Origin: CBDDHT01 sp965228615
GTDB taxonomy: Bacteria > Pseudomonadota > Alphaproteobacteria > Rhizobiales > Methyloligellaceae
Length of the DNA: 64,000 nt
Assembly (NCBI GenBank): GCA_965228615.1
Contig: CBDDHT010000003.1
Location: forward strand, 1,302,001 to 1,366,000
Direction of reading: 5' to 3'
Every line of letters starts with the position of its first letter. The first letter of the stretch is position 1. Positions 41,186-50,245 of the stretch are shown here, piece by piece. The position numbers were made by a program, and so were the translations under genes. Below the pieces are notes generated by a model, which saw only the letters and a list, made by a program, of their open reading frames with translations, had not been told where the DNA came from and did not search any database.

Positions 41186-41989
41186 ATGAATGACGCCACA
41201 CCGATAGCACCCTTCGCAATGGTGCCGCTTCCAGCCGAGCGTAGCGCCAAGCCCCGAAAGACCGGCATAACCATGATGATGGACTGGGGGCTCTCGCGCG
41301 GCCGCGTCGAGGACCATCTCAGCCTGATCGGCCCCTATGTCGATCTGGTAAAATTCGTAGTCGGCACGGCCCGCCTCTACCCCGAAGCCTATCTGCGCGA
41401 CAAGCTTGCTATCTACAAAAGCCACGATGTGGAGCCTTTCCTCGGCGGACAGTTTTCCGAGTACATCTTCGCCACTCAGGGCTGGGACGCGATGCAACCG
41501 TTTTTCGAGGAAGCGCGACGTCTCGGATTCACGGCCCTCGAGATCTCGGACAACTGCGTACCGCTGACCGACGAGAACCGAAGCCGCATGATCAAGATGG
41601 CGGTCGATTGCGGTTTGCATGTTCACGGCGAGGTTGGCTCGAAGGTCGAACTCCAATGCGCCGACGATATCATTCGCCAGGCCGGCATATGCCTCGACGC
41701 CGGCTGCGAGGTGGTTCTGATCGAAGCCGCAGAGTTGATGGTCGATGGCGAGCCGAGCCGGGCGCTCATCGACGCGATCAGCTCGCAGTTGGATCTTTCA
41801 AAGGTCCTGTTCGAACTGACCGGACCCTGGATTGCCGGCGTCACGCAAACGAGCACATACGGCCTGAAGAAATTCCTCATCGGAGAATTCGGCGCCGACG
41901 TGAACCTCGCCAATGTCATGCCTGACGATGTGATGGAAACCGAAGCACACCGCGTCGGTCTGAGCGTCATCGGCCCGAAGCTGGATTGA
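41186..41989 (+). CDS. Phosphosulfolactate synthase family protein (ComA-like)
   Basis: TIM-barrel protein of 267 aa. GITMMMDWGLSRGRVEDHL, YVDLVKFVVGTARLYPEAYLRDKLAIY, FLGGQFSEY, LGFTALEISDNCVPLTDENR and GLHVHGEVGSKVE are in the order of ComA, which joins phosphoenolpyruvate and sulfite to (2R)-phospho-3-sulfolactate. AGGAGG lies seven bases before the ATG. No comB, comC or other coenzyme M genes are in the window, so the product may have another use. Plant and bacterial relatives without coenzyme M exist. Confidence 0.85.
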   Translation: MNDATPIAPFAMVPLPAERSAKPRKTGITMMMDWGLSRGRVEDHLSLIGPYVDLVKFVVGTARLYPEAYLRDKLAIYKSHDVEPFLGGQFSEYIFATQGWDAMQPFFEEARRLGFTALEISDNCVPLTDENRSRMIKMAVDCGLHVHGEVGSKVELQCADDIIRQAGICLDAGCEVVLIEAAELMVDGEPSRALIDAISSQLDLSKVLFELTGPWIAGVTQTSTYGLKKFLIGEFGADVNLANVMPDDVMETEAHRVGLSVIGPKLD

Positions 41990-42095
41990 ATCGAGAAACG
42001 ACTTTCCGCAATGCCCCGGACTTGATCCGTCATATCCGGTTTGATGTTGTTTGCAGACTAAATAAGTCACACATGTTCTTCCATGTGTTCGAGAC

Positions 42096-44378
42096 CTATT
42101 CCAGAACCCACGGCGTAAAGGCCGTCACGGCCGGCGGTTCTGCAGCGTATTTCTCCACCTCGACAAGCGTCGTATGGGATATCGGCCCCTGCCCGAGTTT
42201 CGATGTTCCCTTGTCCAGAGTCAGAACGTTCGGATTGCCGTGTTTCTCGAGCGACTTTCTATCGCGGGCATTCTGGGGATCGAACCAGGCGCCTGTGGGA
42301 AGCTGGATGACACCTTCGCGCAGGTCTTCCGACAGGACAGCGGCCGCCAGGGTCTCACCGCGTTCGTTGAAGATGCGCACGATGTCGCCGGCCTCGATGC
42401 CGCGGCTTAGGGCATCGCCGGGTGACAGCATAACGGCTTCCCGTCCGTCGATTTTCGACGCCAGACTGACGCCCGTAAAATCGAGCTGGGAGTGAAGCCG
42501 CGTCGCCGGCTGGTTAGATATGAGATGCAGCGGCCACGTTGCCGAACGATGATCGCCGAGCCATTCGGCAGGTTCGATCCAAACGGGGTGACCGGGGCAG
42601 TCGTCATAGCCGAAGCCGTCGATCTCCTCGCAAAAAATCTCGAACTTTCCGGACGGTGTCTGCAGGGGATTGCGCTCCGGATCTTCGCGGAAGTCGTCAT
42701 AGAGATTGAACAAGGCCCCGGGGAGTTCCGACTCGAAGAATCCTGCATCCCAAAAACTGTCGAAATCCGGCAGGTCCAGCGAACGGTTCTTCGGATTATC
42801 CCGGGTCAAATTGTAGATGTGCCGAAGCCATCCCTCCTCGTCTCGTCCCTCTGTGAAGGCGTCCTCGATCCCAACCCGGGCGGCAAGACCGCGAAAGATC
42901 TCAAAGTCATGCCGTGCCGAGAATTGTGGGTCCACCGCCTGTTTCATCGCCATGATGAACCGGTCTCTCGAGCTCCCGCCGATATCGTTGCGTTCGAGCG
43001 TCGTGGTCGCAGGAAGGACAATATCTGCGAGCTTGGCGGTGGGCGTCCACCAGGGCTCATTGACGATGACCGTGTCCGGCCGCCGCCAGCCCTCGAGCAG
43101 CTTGTTGAGGTCCTGATGGTGATGAAAGGGATTGCCGCCTGACCAATAAATGATCCGGGTATCGGGGTAAGTCCGCCGTTCGCCGTCAAAGTCGTATTCG
43201 GCACCCGGGTTCAGCAGCAGGTCCGTGATGCGCGCCACGGGTATGAAACTGCCCGTCGGATTGACGCCGGCGGTATGCGTCGGCGCGACCATTCCGGCGC
43301 CCGGATTCCCCTGCCCGTGCATACTGCCATAGCCGAAACCGAAGCCACCGCCCGGCAGACCGATCTGGCCGAGCATACAGGCCAGCACCATGGTCATCCA
43401 AAAAGGCTGCTCGCCATGATCGCCCCGTTGCAGTGCATAAGCCGTTGCGATCAAAGTCCGCCGCGAGGCCATACGGCGTGCCAGAGCGACGATCCGATCG
43501 GCCGGGATATCGCAGATCGCCGCCGCCCAATCGGCAGACTTCGGCTGTCCGTCCGCACGGCCGTTCAGATAGGCCTCGAAGCGATCGAAGCCCGTGGTGT
43601 AGTTTTCCAGGAACGCCGTGTCATGGAGATTCTCGGCCAGGAGCGTGTGGGCAAGACCGAGCATCAGAGCGACATCGGTATTCGGCCGCGGCGCCAGCCA
43701 CTCCGCATTCACATAATCCGGCGTATCACTGCGAAGCGGCGTTATGCTGACAACCTCAACATCGCGTTCCGCCAGCTGCCGCAACCAGTGTTCGGTGGAA
43801 TGATTGCCAAGACCGCCCGGCTCCATCTGGGTTCGGAGCGTTCCAATGCCACCGAACGCGACCAGGAGCCGTGTGTCGGCAGCAATGGCATCCCACGACG
43901 TCGGTTTTCTGAGCGGTCGGATATCCCCGACAATATGCGGCAGGATCGCCAGGGCGGCCGCAACAGAGTAACTGTGTTTTTGTCCGGTAAACCCGCCAAA
44001 GCAGTTCATGAACCGCTTGAGCTGGGTGTTGGCATGATGGAACCGGCCGGCGCTGGCCCAACCGTAGGATCCGGCAAATATAGCCTCGTTCCCATGCTCG
44101 CGCTTCACGCGCTGCAGCTCAGTCGCGACAAGATCCAATGCCTCGTCCCAGGGGACTTCGATGAACGGATCTTCGCCGCGGCGGCGGTCGCGCTTTTCCA
44201 GCCAGCCTCTACGAACCATCGGCGCCTTGACGCGGCAATCATGATAGACCGCATCCGCCATGCCATCGAGAATTGGCGAGGGCTCGGCATCGCGACGGAA
44301 TGGTTGGACCGACGTCAGGCGGCCATCATCGATCTGTGCCTCAAAGGCGCCCCAGTGAGACCCATGGATTCGTCTCAT
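42096..44378 (-). CDS. Molybdopterin oxidoreductase, BisC/TorA-type sulfoxide/N-oxide reductase
   Basis: DMSO-reductase-family molybdoenzyme of 760 aa. The N-terminal HGSHWGAFEAQIDDGRL, RVKAPMVRRGWLEKRD, GSYGWASAGRFHHANTQLKRFMN with the probable Mo-ligand Ser, and IIYWSGGNPFHHHQDLN are typical of the biotin/TMAO/DMSO reductase branch. No TAT signal or [4Fe-4S] Cys motif is visible, so it is likely cytoplasmic (BisC-like). Needs bis-MGD cofactor. Substrate (methionine or biotin sulfoxide, N-oxides) is not proven. Confidence 0.92.
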   Translation of the reverse strand: MRRIHGSHWGAFEAQIDDGRLTSVQPFRRDAEPSPILDGMADAVYHDCRVKAPMVRRGWLEKRDRRRGEDPFIEVPWDEALDLVATELQRVKREHGNEAIFAGSYGWASAGRFHHANTQLKRFMNCFGGFTGQKHSYSVAAALAILPHIVGDIRPLRKPTSWDAIAADTRLLVAFGGIGTLRTQMEPGGLGNHSTEHWLRQLAERDVEVVSITPLRSDTPDYVNAEWLAPRPNTDVALMLGLAHTLLAENLHDTAFLENYTTGFDRFEAYLNGRADGQPKSADWAAAICDIPADRIVALARRMASRRTLIATAYALQRGDHGEQPFWMTMVLACMLGQIGLPGGGFGFGYGSMHGQGNPGAGMVAPTHTAGVNPTGSFIPVARITDLLLNPGAEYDFDGERRTYPDTRIIYWSGGNPFHHHQDLNKLLEGWRRPDTVIVNEPWWTPTAKLADIVLPATTTLERNDIGGSSRDRFIMAMKQAVDPQFSARHDFEIFRGLAARVGIEDAFTEGRDEEGWLRHIYNLTRDNPKNRSLDLPDFDSFWDAGFFESELPGALFNLYDDFREDPERNPLQTPSGKFEIFCEEIDGFGYDDCPGHPVWIEPAEWLGDHRSATWPLHLISNQPATRLHSQLDFTGVSLASKIDGREAVMLSPGDALSRGIEAGDIVRIFNERGETLAAAVLSEDLREGVIQLPTGAWFDPQNARDRKSLEKHGNPNVLTLDKGTSKLGQGPISHTTLVEVEKYAAEPPAVTAFTPWVLE

Positions 44379-44703
44379 TTAATCGGTCTCCATTCTCGAG
44401 AGTACAATCAATTTCGAAAGGCTGGATCGACACCAACCGGTCTATTGTCTTGCCCACACCATTGATACCCCCCCAAGAGCCAACGACATCTTAGAAATTG
44501 TGCATAGCAGCCATTTGATTGGTGGAATTCCATCCAGACCGCATGCTTGGCATTGGGCATATGCTCCTGCAGTCAGACAGCATCACAATTGAGGAGAGTT
44601 CACCACTGCTATTGAGGAATCGTTATTTTTGGTATATTTTTTTCGTTATGCGGGATACAATAAACCTTATAGTAAAATTTCAAGCTTGGAAAACCGGTTT
44701 CCG
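44379..44703. other. AT-rich gap, no gene recognised
   Basis: 325 bp upstream of both the BisC-type gene and the small 61-aa gene. The segment 44610-44690 is markedly AT-rich (ATTTTTGGTATATTTTTTTC), unlike the surrounding DNA, and may be a promoter or sign of imported DNA. No RNA fold was recognised. Confidence 0.55.
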
Positions 44704-44889
44704 ATGAGACAGTCGCGAGAACAGCAATTCGGTATCGCAGCCATTCTGCCAGGAGAATTGGTCATCGATTCCGTCTGTTCGGACATCCGCCGGACCGAGG
44801 ATAATCGGGTCATCCGTCTCAATGAAAAGCGGAAGCTAACAATCGAGCCCTTGCCTCACATCTTCGAATTTTTGAGGAAGCATCAATGA
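44704..44889 (+). CDS. Small protein upstream of the MsmB-like gene, function unknown
   Basis: A 61-aa basic protein (MRQSREQQFGIAAILPG...). Its stop codon overlaps the next ATG (ATGA), which suggests a real gene coupled to the MsmB-like gene. No signal peptide, membrane helix or recognised domain. The frame continues upstream to a TTG at 44629 across AT-rich DNA. It could be a remnant of a lost neighbour, such as the oxygenase alpha subunit. Confidence 0.4.
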   Translation: MRQSREQQFGIAAILPGELVIDSVCSDIRRTEDNRVIRLNEKRKLTIEPLPHIFEFLRKHQ

Positions 44890-45383
44890 GCATCAATGGA
44901 GCCGCAGCAAGCGAAGCCGTGAAAGACACAATCTATCGATCCTGTCTCCTACTCGACGATGAGAATTGGGACGACTGGCTGGCGCTGTGTGATGACGATT
45001 TCCATTACACGATAAAGGCGTACAGCCCGGAGATCGCCTATGACATGACCTATTTTCGCGGTGATCGCAGTGAACTGAAAAACATGTGCGGCATGCTGGA
45101 AAAACATAATACCGATCACTCTCCACTGACGCGCCATAGCACCGTATATGCGGTTGACGTCGCTGAAGATGGAAAGTCGGCGACGGCCATCACATCGCTA
45201 GTCGTCTATCAGAACATGTTGGACGGCGTGAACGCACATATCGATGCCGGTGAAAATCACCTCTTTCTGATCGGCAAATATTACGACTCCTTCAAAATCG
45301 AAAATGGCTCAGCGAAGCTCATCGATCGAGAGGTCAGGCTCGATACCCGGCGTTTGGACAAGGGCTCGCATTGGCCGATTTGA
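44886..45383 (+). CDS. Ring-hydroxylating oxygenase beta subunit-like protein, MsmB-like
   Basis: NTF2/SnoaL-fold protein of 165 aa. IYRSCLLLDDENWDDWLALCDDDFHYTIKAYSPEI and HNTDHSPLTRHSTVYAVD and the C-terminal REVRLDTRRLDKGSHWPI are in the layout that I recall of the small subunit of methanesulfonate monooxygenase (MsmB). Small subunits give structure; the Rieske alpha subunit is catalytic, and no alpha, ferredoxin or reductase gene is in the window. It is therefore an orphan, unless a partner lies elsewhere. A sulfonate-type importer lies 2.4 kb downstream. Confidence 0.75.
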   Translation: MSINGAAASEAVKDTIYRSCLLLDDENWDDWLALCDDDFHYTIKAYSPEIAYDMTYFRGDRSELKNMCGMLEKHNTDHSPLTRHSTVYAVDVAEDGKSATAITSLVVYQNMLDGVNAHIDAGENHLFLIGKYYDSFKIENGSAKLIDREVRLDTRRLDKGSHWPI

Positions 45384-45441
45384 TACGTCATTCCCAAGAG
45401 CTTGTGGTCCAGGCCACGAACGCATCGATTGTGAGATCATC

Positions 45442-45888
45442 ATGGGGCAGAAACAGACGGTTCCAGATGTGTTGAAAGGCACGGTCTTGTTCGGCGGCCT
45501 CTCGGACGAAACCCTGCAGGCCATTGCCGGGATCACCAGCCGGCGAGCATTCAAACAAGGGGATGCGATCTATGAACTCGATGACGAAGCACACGATGTG
45601 TTCGTTGTTGAAACCGGGCGCGTACAATTCTTCTTCGGCGATTGCGACCGAGACGGCGCATCGGGATCAGTCGTTGCAGCCGGGCAGGCATTTGCCTGGG
45701 CCGCGATGCTCGAGGGGCGGCCACGTCGCGTGGCTCATGCCAGGTGCCTCGAAGCATCCACAGTGCTCGCAATCGATGGCAACGCGCTCCTCGGGATTTT
45801 TTCCAACGATACGACCGTTGGCTATCACGTCATGTCGCGACTGACCGGGCTCATCACCAATAATTTTATGGAGGCTCTCGCGACCTGA
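45442..45888 (+). CDS. Cyclic-nucleotide-binding-domain protein without HTH
   Basis: A 148-aa CRP/FNR-like effector domain: VLKGTVLFGGLSDETLQAIAGITSRRAFKQGDAIYELDDEAHDVFVVETGRVQFFF, then GSVVAAGQAFAWAAMLEGRPRRVAHARCLE. The usual DNA-binding helix-turn-helix is absent, since the protein ends right after the dimer helix. The phosphate-binding Arg-Ser of cAMP-binding members is not evident. It may bind another ligand or a protein partner. ATG at 45442; the frame is open upstream. Confidence 0.8.
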   Translation: MGQKQTVPDVLKGTVLFGGLSDETLQAIAGITSRRAFKQGDAIYELDDEAHDVFVVETGRVQFFFGDCDRDGASGSVVAAGQAFAWAAMLEGRPRRVAHARCLEASTVLAIDGNALLGIFSNDTTVGYHVMSRLTGLITNNFMEALAT

Positions 45889-45950
45889 TTTGCGGTTGAA
45901 CAAGCCGGCGTTATAGCGAGATACGGATTGCTTCCCATTACAAGACGATT

Positions 45951-46733
45951 ATGAAAACAGATAGAGATAGCGGGGCCGCGTTCACGCGTGCTTTCCATGT
46001 AATGGAGGCCGTCATCGACGCGGATCGACCACAAACCGCCAGCGAGATCTGCTCGAGGGTGGGCTTACCTAAGGCGACCATGCACCGCCTCGCCAAGATG
46101 CTCGTCGATCAAAGGCTCCTACAATACGAACTCGATGGCAAACATCTGATTGCCGGTCCCCGCCTGTTCGCTTTCGCCGGCATGGTCATGTCGGAATCGG
46201 CCATCGATCTGGGTCGCCATACGATCCTCGAGGCACTGGTGAAAAAGATTGGCGAGACCTGCAATATCTCCGTTCCGCAAGGCACACAGATGGTCTATGC
46301 CGAACGGGTCGAGACCCATTGGCCCTTGAGCATACAGTTCCAGGCCGGCACCAAGGTTCCGTTGCACTGTACCGCCAGTGGCAAGCTTTATCTCAGCCAG
46401 CTTGCGCGCCCGGCCTTGAATGTCATGCTGGAACGCATGGAGCTTGGGAGGCTGGCAAAACGGACAATCGTCGACAGGACGATGCTCAAGCGAGAGTTGG
46501 CCGGCACGCGCGAGCGCGGTTATTCCCTGGACAATGGCGAATTCGTGGAAGGTCTCATTGCGATCGCCGTTCCTATCAAGGGCCCAAATGGCCGCTTTTG
46601 CGCCGGACTGGCCATGCACGCACCGGAATTCCGCATGCCGGCGGATATCGCCATCAAGCAACTTCCGGCTTTGCAGGAGGCCGCCGGACAGATAGAAAAA
46701 CTGATGCAGGACTCCGGCGAACGACAGCTTTGA
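45951..46733 (+). CDS. IclR-family transcriptional regulator
   Basis: 260-aa regulator: N-terminal winged helix (AFHVMEAVIDADRPQTASEICSRVGLPKATMHRLAKMLVDQRLL) and a C-terminal IclR effector domain (GETCNISVPQGTQMVYAERVETHWPL, GTKVPLHCTASGKLYLSQL, RGYSLDNGEFVEGLIAIAVPI). Ligand unknown. Its neighbourhood suggests control of the sulfonate-like or haloacid genes, but this is inference. Confidence 0.92.
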   Translation: MKTDRDSGAAFTRAFHVMEAVIDADRPQTASEICSRVGLPKATMHRLAKMLVDQRLLQYELDGKHLIAGPRLFAFAGMVMSESAIDLGRHTILEALVKKIGETCNISVPQGTQMVYAERVETHWPLSIQFQAGTKVPLHCTASGKLYLSQLARPALNVMLERMELGRLAKRTIVDRTMLKRELAGTRERGYSLDNGEFVEGLIAIAVPIKGPNGRFCAGLAMHAPEFRMPADIAIKQLPALQEAAGQIEKLMQDSGERQL

Positions 46734-46748
46734 ACGGATTACATCTCG

Positions 46749-47456
46749 TCAGGCACTCCCGGAATTGCCATCCAATTCGGAGATGAACGCCAAAACACCC
46801 TCAAGGTTGGCACATTCATGATCCGGCGCGTAGGCAGGATCCAGCAACCGGTCACCCGTTCGGTTCGACCAGAGACAAGGAAGAGCGGCGCTCACGGTCC
46901 CGATGACGTCCATGGCGCCGCCCGCAACATGCAGTGTGTCCTGCGGCGCGATCCCGAGTTTTTCGCGCGGCAAGGCATAAACGGACGGGTGCGGCTTGTA
47001 CCAACCTGCCGTCTCGGATGAGAGCACATGGTCGAAACCGGGGTCGAACAACTTGGCCACGGCATCCAGCATGTCCTGGTCGCCGTTGGAGAGAATGGCG
47101 ACAGGAATGCCGCGTTCCTTTATGGCCGCCAACACGCTTTGCGCCTCCGGCCAGGGCTTGAGGGTATCCCATGCCATGACGAGGTCATGGCGTTCGGATT
47201 TCGTCAGATCGAATCCGCCCCGGGCAAGCACGGCATCCAGTGCCATTCGCGTGGCGGCACGAAAGGGCGTGCGTCCCTTGCCTAGCGAGTTGCTTGCGGC
47301 CGCGCGCGCCATCTGCCGGGCCCGCCAGTCTCGGACATGAGGCCGTGCCTGGTCCGCAGTCAGGCCGAGCGCGCCGGCAAAGACGGACGTCAGGCTTTCC
47401 TGGATATCGAGGAGGGCGGAATAGACATCGAAGGTGATCAGTTTGGGCGTGGACAT
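46749..47456 (-). CDS. Haloacid dehalogenase type II-like HAD enzyme
   Basis: 235-aa HAD hydrolase of the L-2-haloacid dehalogenase type: FDVYSALLD with nucleophile Asp (D10), a small helical cap, AILSNGDQDML (motif II), and SAETAGWYKPHPSVYAL with the motif III Lys, then VAGGAMDVIGTVSAALPCLWSNR (motif IV). It would turn 2-haloalkanoates to 2-hydroxy acids. A phosphatase role cannot be excluded, but motif IV and the cap favour the dehalogenase branch. Convergent with the IclR gene. Confidence 0.85.
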   Translation of the reverse strand: MSTPKLITFDVYSALLDIQESLTSVFAGALGLTADQARPHVRDWRARQMARAAASNSLGKGRTPFRAATRMALDAVLARGGFDLTKSERHDLVMAWDTLKPWPEAQSVLAAIKERGIPVAILSNGDQDMLDAVAKLFDPGFDHVLSSETAGWYKPHPSVYALPREKLGIAPQDTLHVAGGAMDVIGTVSAALPCLWSNRTGDRLLDPAYAPDHECANLEGVLAFISELDGNSGSA

Positions 47457-47580
47457 GGGTCGGCCTCCGCAAACAGAATGATATGATCAGATAGCTGGCG
47501 CAGCGAGACAAGCGTGTGTCCCAGTCGTAAAAACGCTGACGGCCGCACATGAGACCGTCAGCGATAACTTTCACGTCGCC

Positions 47581-48489
47581 CTATGACCGCTGCATACCCC
47601 AGCGCTGGACGGTCTTGATCTCGATATTCCTGAAGATCACATTCTCCACCAGGATACCGATCAGGATCACCATGAAGAGGCCGGCGAAGACACCGTCGGT
47701 GTCCAGATTCTGGCTCGACTCGAAGATGTACCAGCCGAGGCCCCCGGAGCCGGAAGACGCGCCGAAGACCAGTTCCGCCCCGATGAGTGTGCGCCAGGCA
47801 TAGGCCCAGCCCAGTTTCATGCCGGACAGGATCGTGGGAAACGCCGCGGGCACGAGGATCTTCCACACATAAGGAATGCCTCTGAGCCCGTAATTCTGTC
47901 CGATCATGCGCAGCGTCGGGCTCACATTCATGAAGCCGGTATGTGCACTGAGCGAGATGGCCCAAAGGACCGAGTGCACAAGGACGAAGATCAGGCTTCC
48001 CGTTCCAAGCCCGAACCAGAGCATCGCCAGCGGAAGCAATGCGATGGCCGGCAACGGATTGAACATGGCTGTCGACATGGCGATGAAATCGCCGCCGATG
48101 CGAGAGGATGCCGCCCACAGCACCAGCACGGCGGCGATCGCGACACCAAGCGCATAGCCCATGAGCAGAACTTTGATCGAGAACCAGACCTTGTTGATGA
48201 GATCTCCGAAAAAGAGATCGTCGATCAGCTTTTCCGCCGAAATCATAAAGGACGGCAGCATCAACGGCTCGACATCCATGGCGACCGTGTAGATCTGCCA
48301 CGATGCGACGAGACACAAGAGGATGAACGTCTTGCGGACGGCATTGATGTTCCAGATGCGCTCGAAAATCGAGAGCTTGCGCGCGACGTCTCCGGTATGA
48401 GCCTCTTTGAGGTCCGTCACCTCGAACTCGGGACGGATGACCAGTTCGGGCAGATTGCCTTTGCTGGGGAGTGTCGATGTCGTGCTCAT
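47581..48489 (-). CDS. Sulfonate/nitrate/taurine-type ABC permease, second copy
   Basis: 302-aa inner-membrane permease. N-terminal soluble part, then six helices (FILLCLVASWQIYTV, MGYALGVAIAAVLVLWA), EAA-type loop near LIGQNYGLRGIPYVWKILVPAAFPTILSGMKLGWAYAWRTLIGAELVFG. It is a clear paralogue of the next gene and overlaps it by 4 bases (ATGA). The pair probably makes a heterodimeric pore for the importer with the SBP at 50246. Confidence 0.92.
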   Translation of the reverse strand: MSTTSTLPSKGNLPELVIRPEFEVTDLKEAHTGDVARKLSIFERIWNINAVRKTFILLCLVASWQIYTVAMDVEPLMLPSFMISAEKLIDDLFFGDLINKVWFSIKVLLMGYALGVAIAAVLVLWAASSRIGGDFIAMSTAMFNPLPAIALLPLAMLWFGLGTGSLIFVLVHSVLWAISLSAHTGFMNVSPTLRMIGQNYGLRGIPYVWKILVPAAFPTILSGMKLGWAYAWRTLIGAELVFGASSGSGGLGWYIFESSQNLDTDGVFAGLFMVILIGILVENVIFRNIEIKTVQRWGMQRS

Positions 48490-49394
48490 TGGGCCTGCAT
48501 CCCCCAACGCCGAACCGTCTTCGCCTCGATCGCATTGAAAACGAGATTCTCGACCAACACACCGACAACGATAACCGCGAAGAGCCCTGCAAAGACATGC
48601 GGGATCTGAAGGTCCATCTGATTGGCAAATATGAACCAGCCAAGCCCGCCCGACGCAGTTTCAGCCGTATCCGATATGGACCCGCCAAAGACAAGTTCGG
48701 CCGCGATCAAGGTTCGCCATGCGAAGGCCCAACCGATCTTCATTCCCATCAAAATCGATGGGAAGGCTGCCGGTATGAGGATCTTGACGACATAGGTCAG
48801 CCCCTTGAGACCATAATTGCGCCCGACCATTCGCTGCGTATCGCTGACACTCATGAAACCGGTATGGGCATTGAGAGCAACGGGCCAGATCACCGAATGG
48901 AGTAGCGTGAACACGATGGCATCGGCGCCAAGGCCAAACCACAACAGGGCGAGAGGCAGAAGCGCGATCGCCGGAAGCGGATTGAACATCGCCGTGATCG
49001 TGCTGAGCACATCCGAACCGAAACGCGTTGCCGTTGCAGCCGTGGTCAGTAATGTCGCGATCACGAGTCCGATGAAGTAACCGGTCAACAGCACCGTGAT
49101 CGAATTCCAGATCATATAGAGGAGCTGCTCGGACCAGATTGCTTCGATCAAAGCGGCGAAGGTCGTCGAGAACTTCGGAAGGATCAGCTCGTTAACCTGG
49201 CTCAGCCGGGTGTAGATCTCCCAAATGACAATGAGAGCGAGCAGTATCGTGAATTTGCGGACGATATCGAGGTCGGAGATGCGCTCCCAGAGCGACAGTT
49301 TGCGTGCGACATCGCTCGTGCTTGCCTTGCCGACATCGTCCAGTTCGAATTCAGGCCGGACGATGACATCCGGCAACTGTGTTGCCTGACTCAT
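48486..49394 (-). CDS. Sulfonate/nitrate/taurine-type ABC permease, first copy
   Basis: 302-aa permease, paralogous to the previous entry: RKFTILLALIVIWEIYTRLSQV, YFIGLVIATLLTT, then the EAA-type loop in GLKGLTYVVKILIPAAFPSILMGMKIGWAFAWRTLIAAELVFG. It overlaps both neighbours by 4 bases. Both copies share the N-terminal soluble ELDDVGKASTSDVARKLSLWERI-like segment, which is unusual for SsuC/TauC. Confidence 0.92.
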   Translation of the reverse strand: MSQATQLPDVIVRPEFELDDVGKASTSDVARKLSLWERISDLDIVRKFTILLALIVIWEIYTRLSQVNELILPKFSTTFAALIEAIWSEQLLYMIWNSITVLLTGYFIGLVIATLLTTAATATRFGSDVLSTITAMFNPLPAIALLPLALLWFGLGADAIVFTLLHSVIWPVALNAHTGFMSVSDTQRMVGRNYGLKGLTYVVKILIPAAFPSILMGMKIGWAFAWRTLIAAELVFGGSISDTAETASGGLGWFIFANQMDLQIPHVFAGLFAVIVVGVLVENLVFNAIEAKTVRRWGMQAQ

Positions 49395-50242
49395 GTGGCC
49401 AAGCCCGCAGCCTGTGTTTCTTCCTCGAGGATACGGTCGGCGAACAGCATGTCGTGAATGCGTTGCTGAACTTCGGCGAACTCCGGTTGCCCCACATTCT
49501 CGTGGTTCAGGTGATGCGCGTTGAGCTCGGCCTTGACCTGCCCCGGGTGCGGCGAGAGAACGAGAATACGGCTGCCGACGATCAGCGCTTCCTCAATCGA
49601 GTGCGTAACGAAAATGACCGTGAAATGCACGTCCTCCCAGAGCTGCAAAAGCTCCTTCTGCATCTGCAGCCGGGTCAATGCATCGAGGGCTGCAAACGGC
49701 TCGTCCATGAGCAGCACGTCGGGCTCCATGGCCATGCCGCGGGCGATCGCCACACGTTGCTTCATGCCCCCTGAGAGCATATGCGGATAAGTGTCCTCGA
49801 ACCCGCCGAGTTTCACCTTCACGATATACTCCATCGCCAATTCATCGGCTTCGGCCTGTGTCTTGCACTTGCCGCCGTTCATCAGCGCGAATGTGATATT
49901 CTGTTTCACCGTCTTCCAGGGGAGAAGCTGGTCGAACTCCTGAAAGACCATGACCCGGTCCGGACCGGGTTCGGAGATCTCCCTGCCCTTCAGGCGGATC
50001 GCACCCTCGACAGGCTGGAGATATCCGGCGACCCCCTTGAGGATCGTCGATTTACCGCACCCGGATGGCCCGAGAACCACATATCGGTCGGCCGGATAGA
50101 CGTCGAAGCTGACCCGGTACGTCGCCGTGATCAGATGCTCCTTGGTCTTGTATTGGAGAGTGACCCCGTCGACGGCCAGAATGGGCTCGGCGGTAGTCGC
50201 GGCGGGCGCAAGGCCCGCCGCGTCAGGATTTGTCGTGTCCAT
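49391..50242 (-). CDS. Sulfonate/nitrate/taurine-type ABC ATP-binding protein
   Basis: 283-aa ATPase: Walker A VLGPSGCGKSTILKGVAGYL, Q-loop VFQEFDQLLPWKTV, signature LSGGMKQRVAIARGMA, Walker B VLLMDEPFAALDALTR and H-loop FVTHSIEEAL. It is of the SsuB/TauB/NrtD type. Start ATG 50242 is four bases after the stop of the SBP gene. Substrate follows the binding protein. Confidence 0.94.
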   Translation of the reverse strand: MDTTNPDAAGLAPAATTAEPILAVDGVTLQYKTKEHLITATYRVSFDVYPADRYVVLGPSGCGKSTILKGVAGYLQPVEGAIRLKGREISEPGPDRVMVFQEFDQLLPWKTVKQNITFALMNGGKCKTQAEADELAMEYIVKVKLGGFEDTYPHMLSGGMKQRVAIARGMAMEPDVLLMDEPFAALDALTRLQMQKELLQLWEDVHFTVIFVTHSIEEALIVGSRILVLSPHPGQVKAELNAHHLNHENVGQPEFAEVQQRIHDMLFADRILEEETQAAGLAT

Positions 50243-50245
50243 CAA

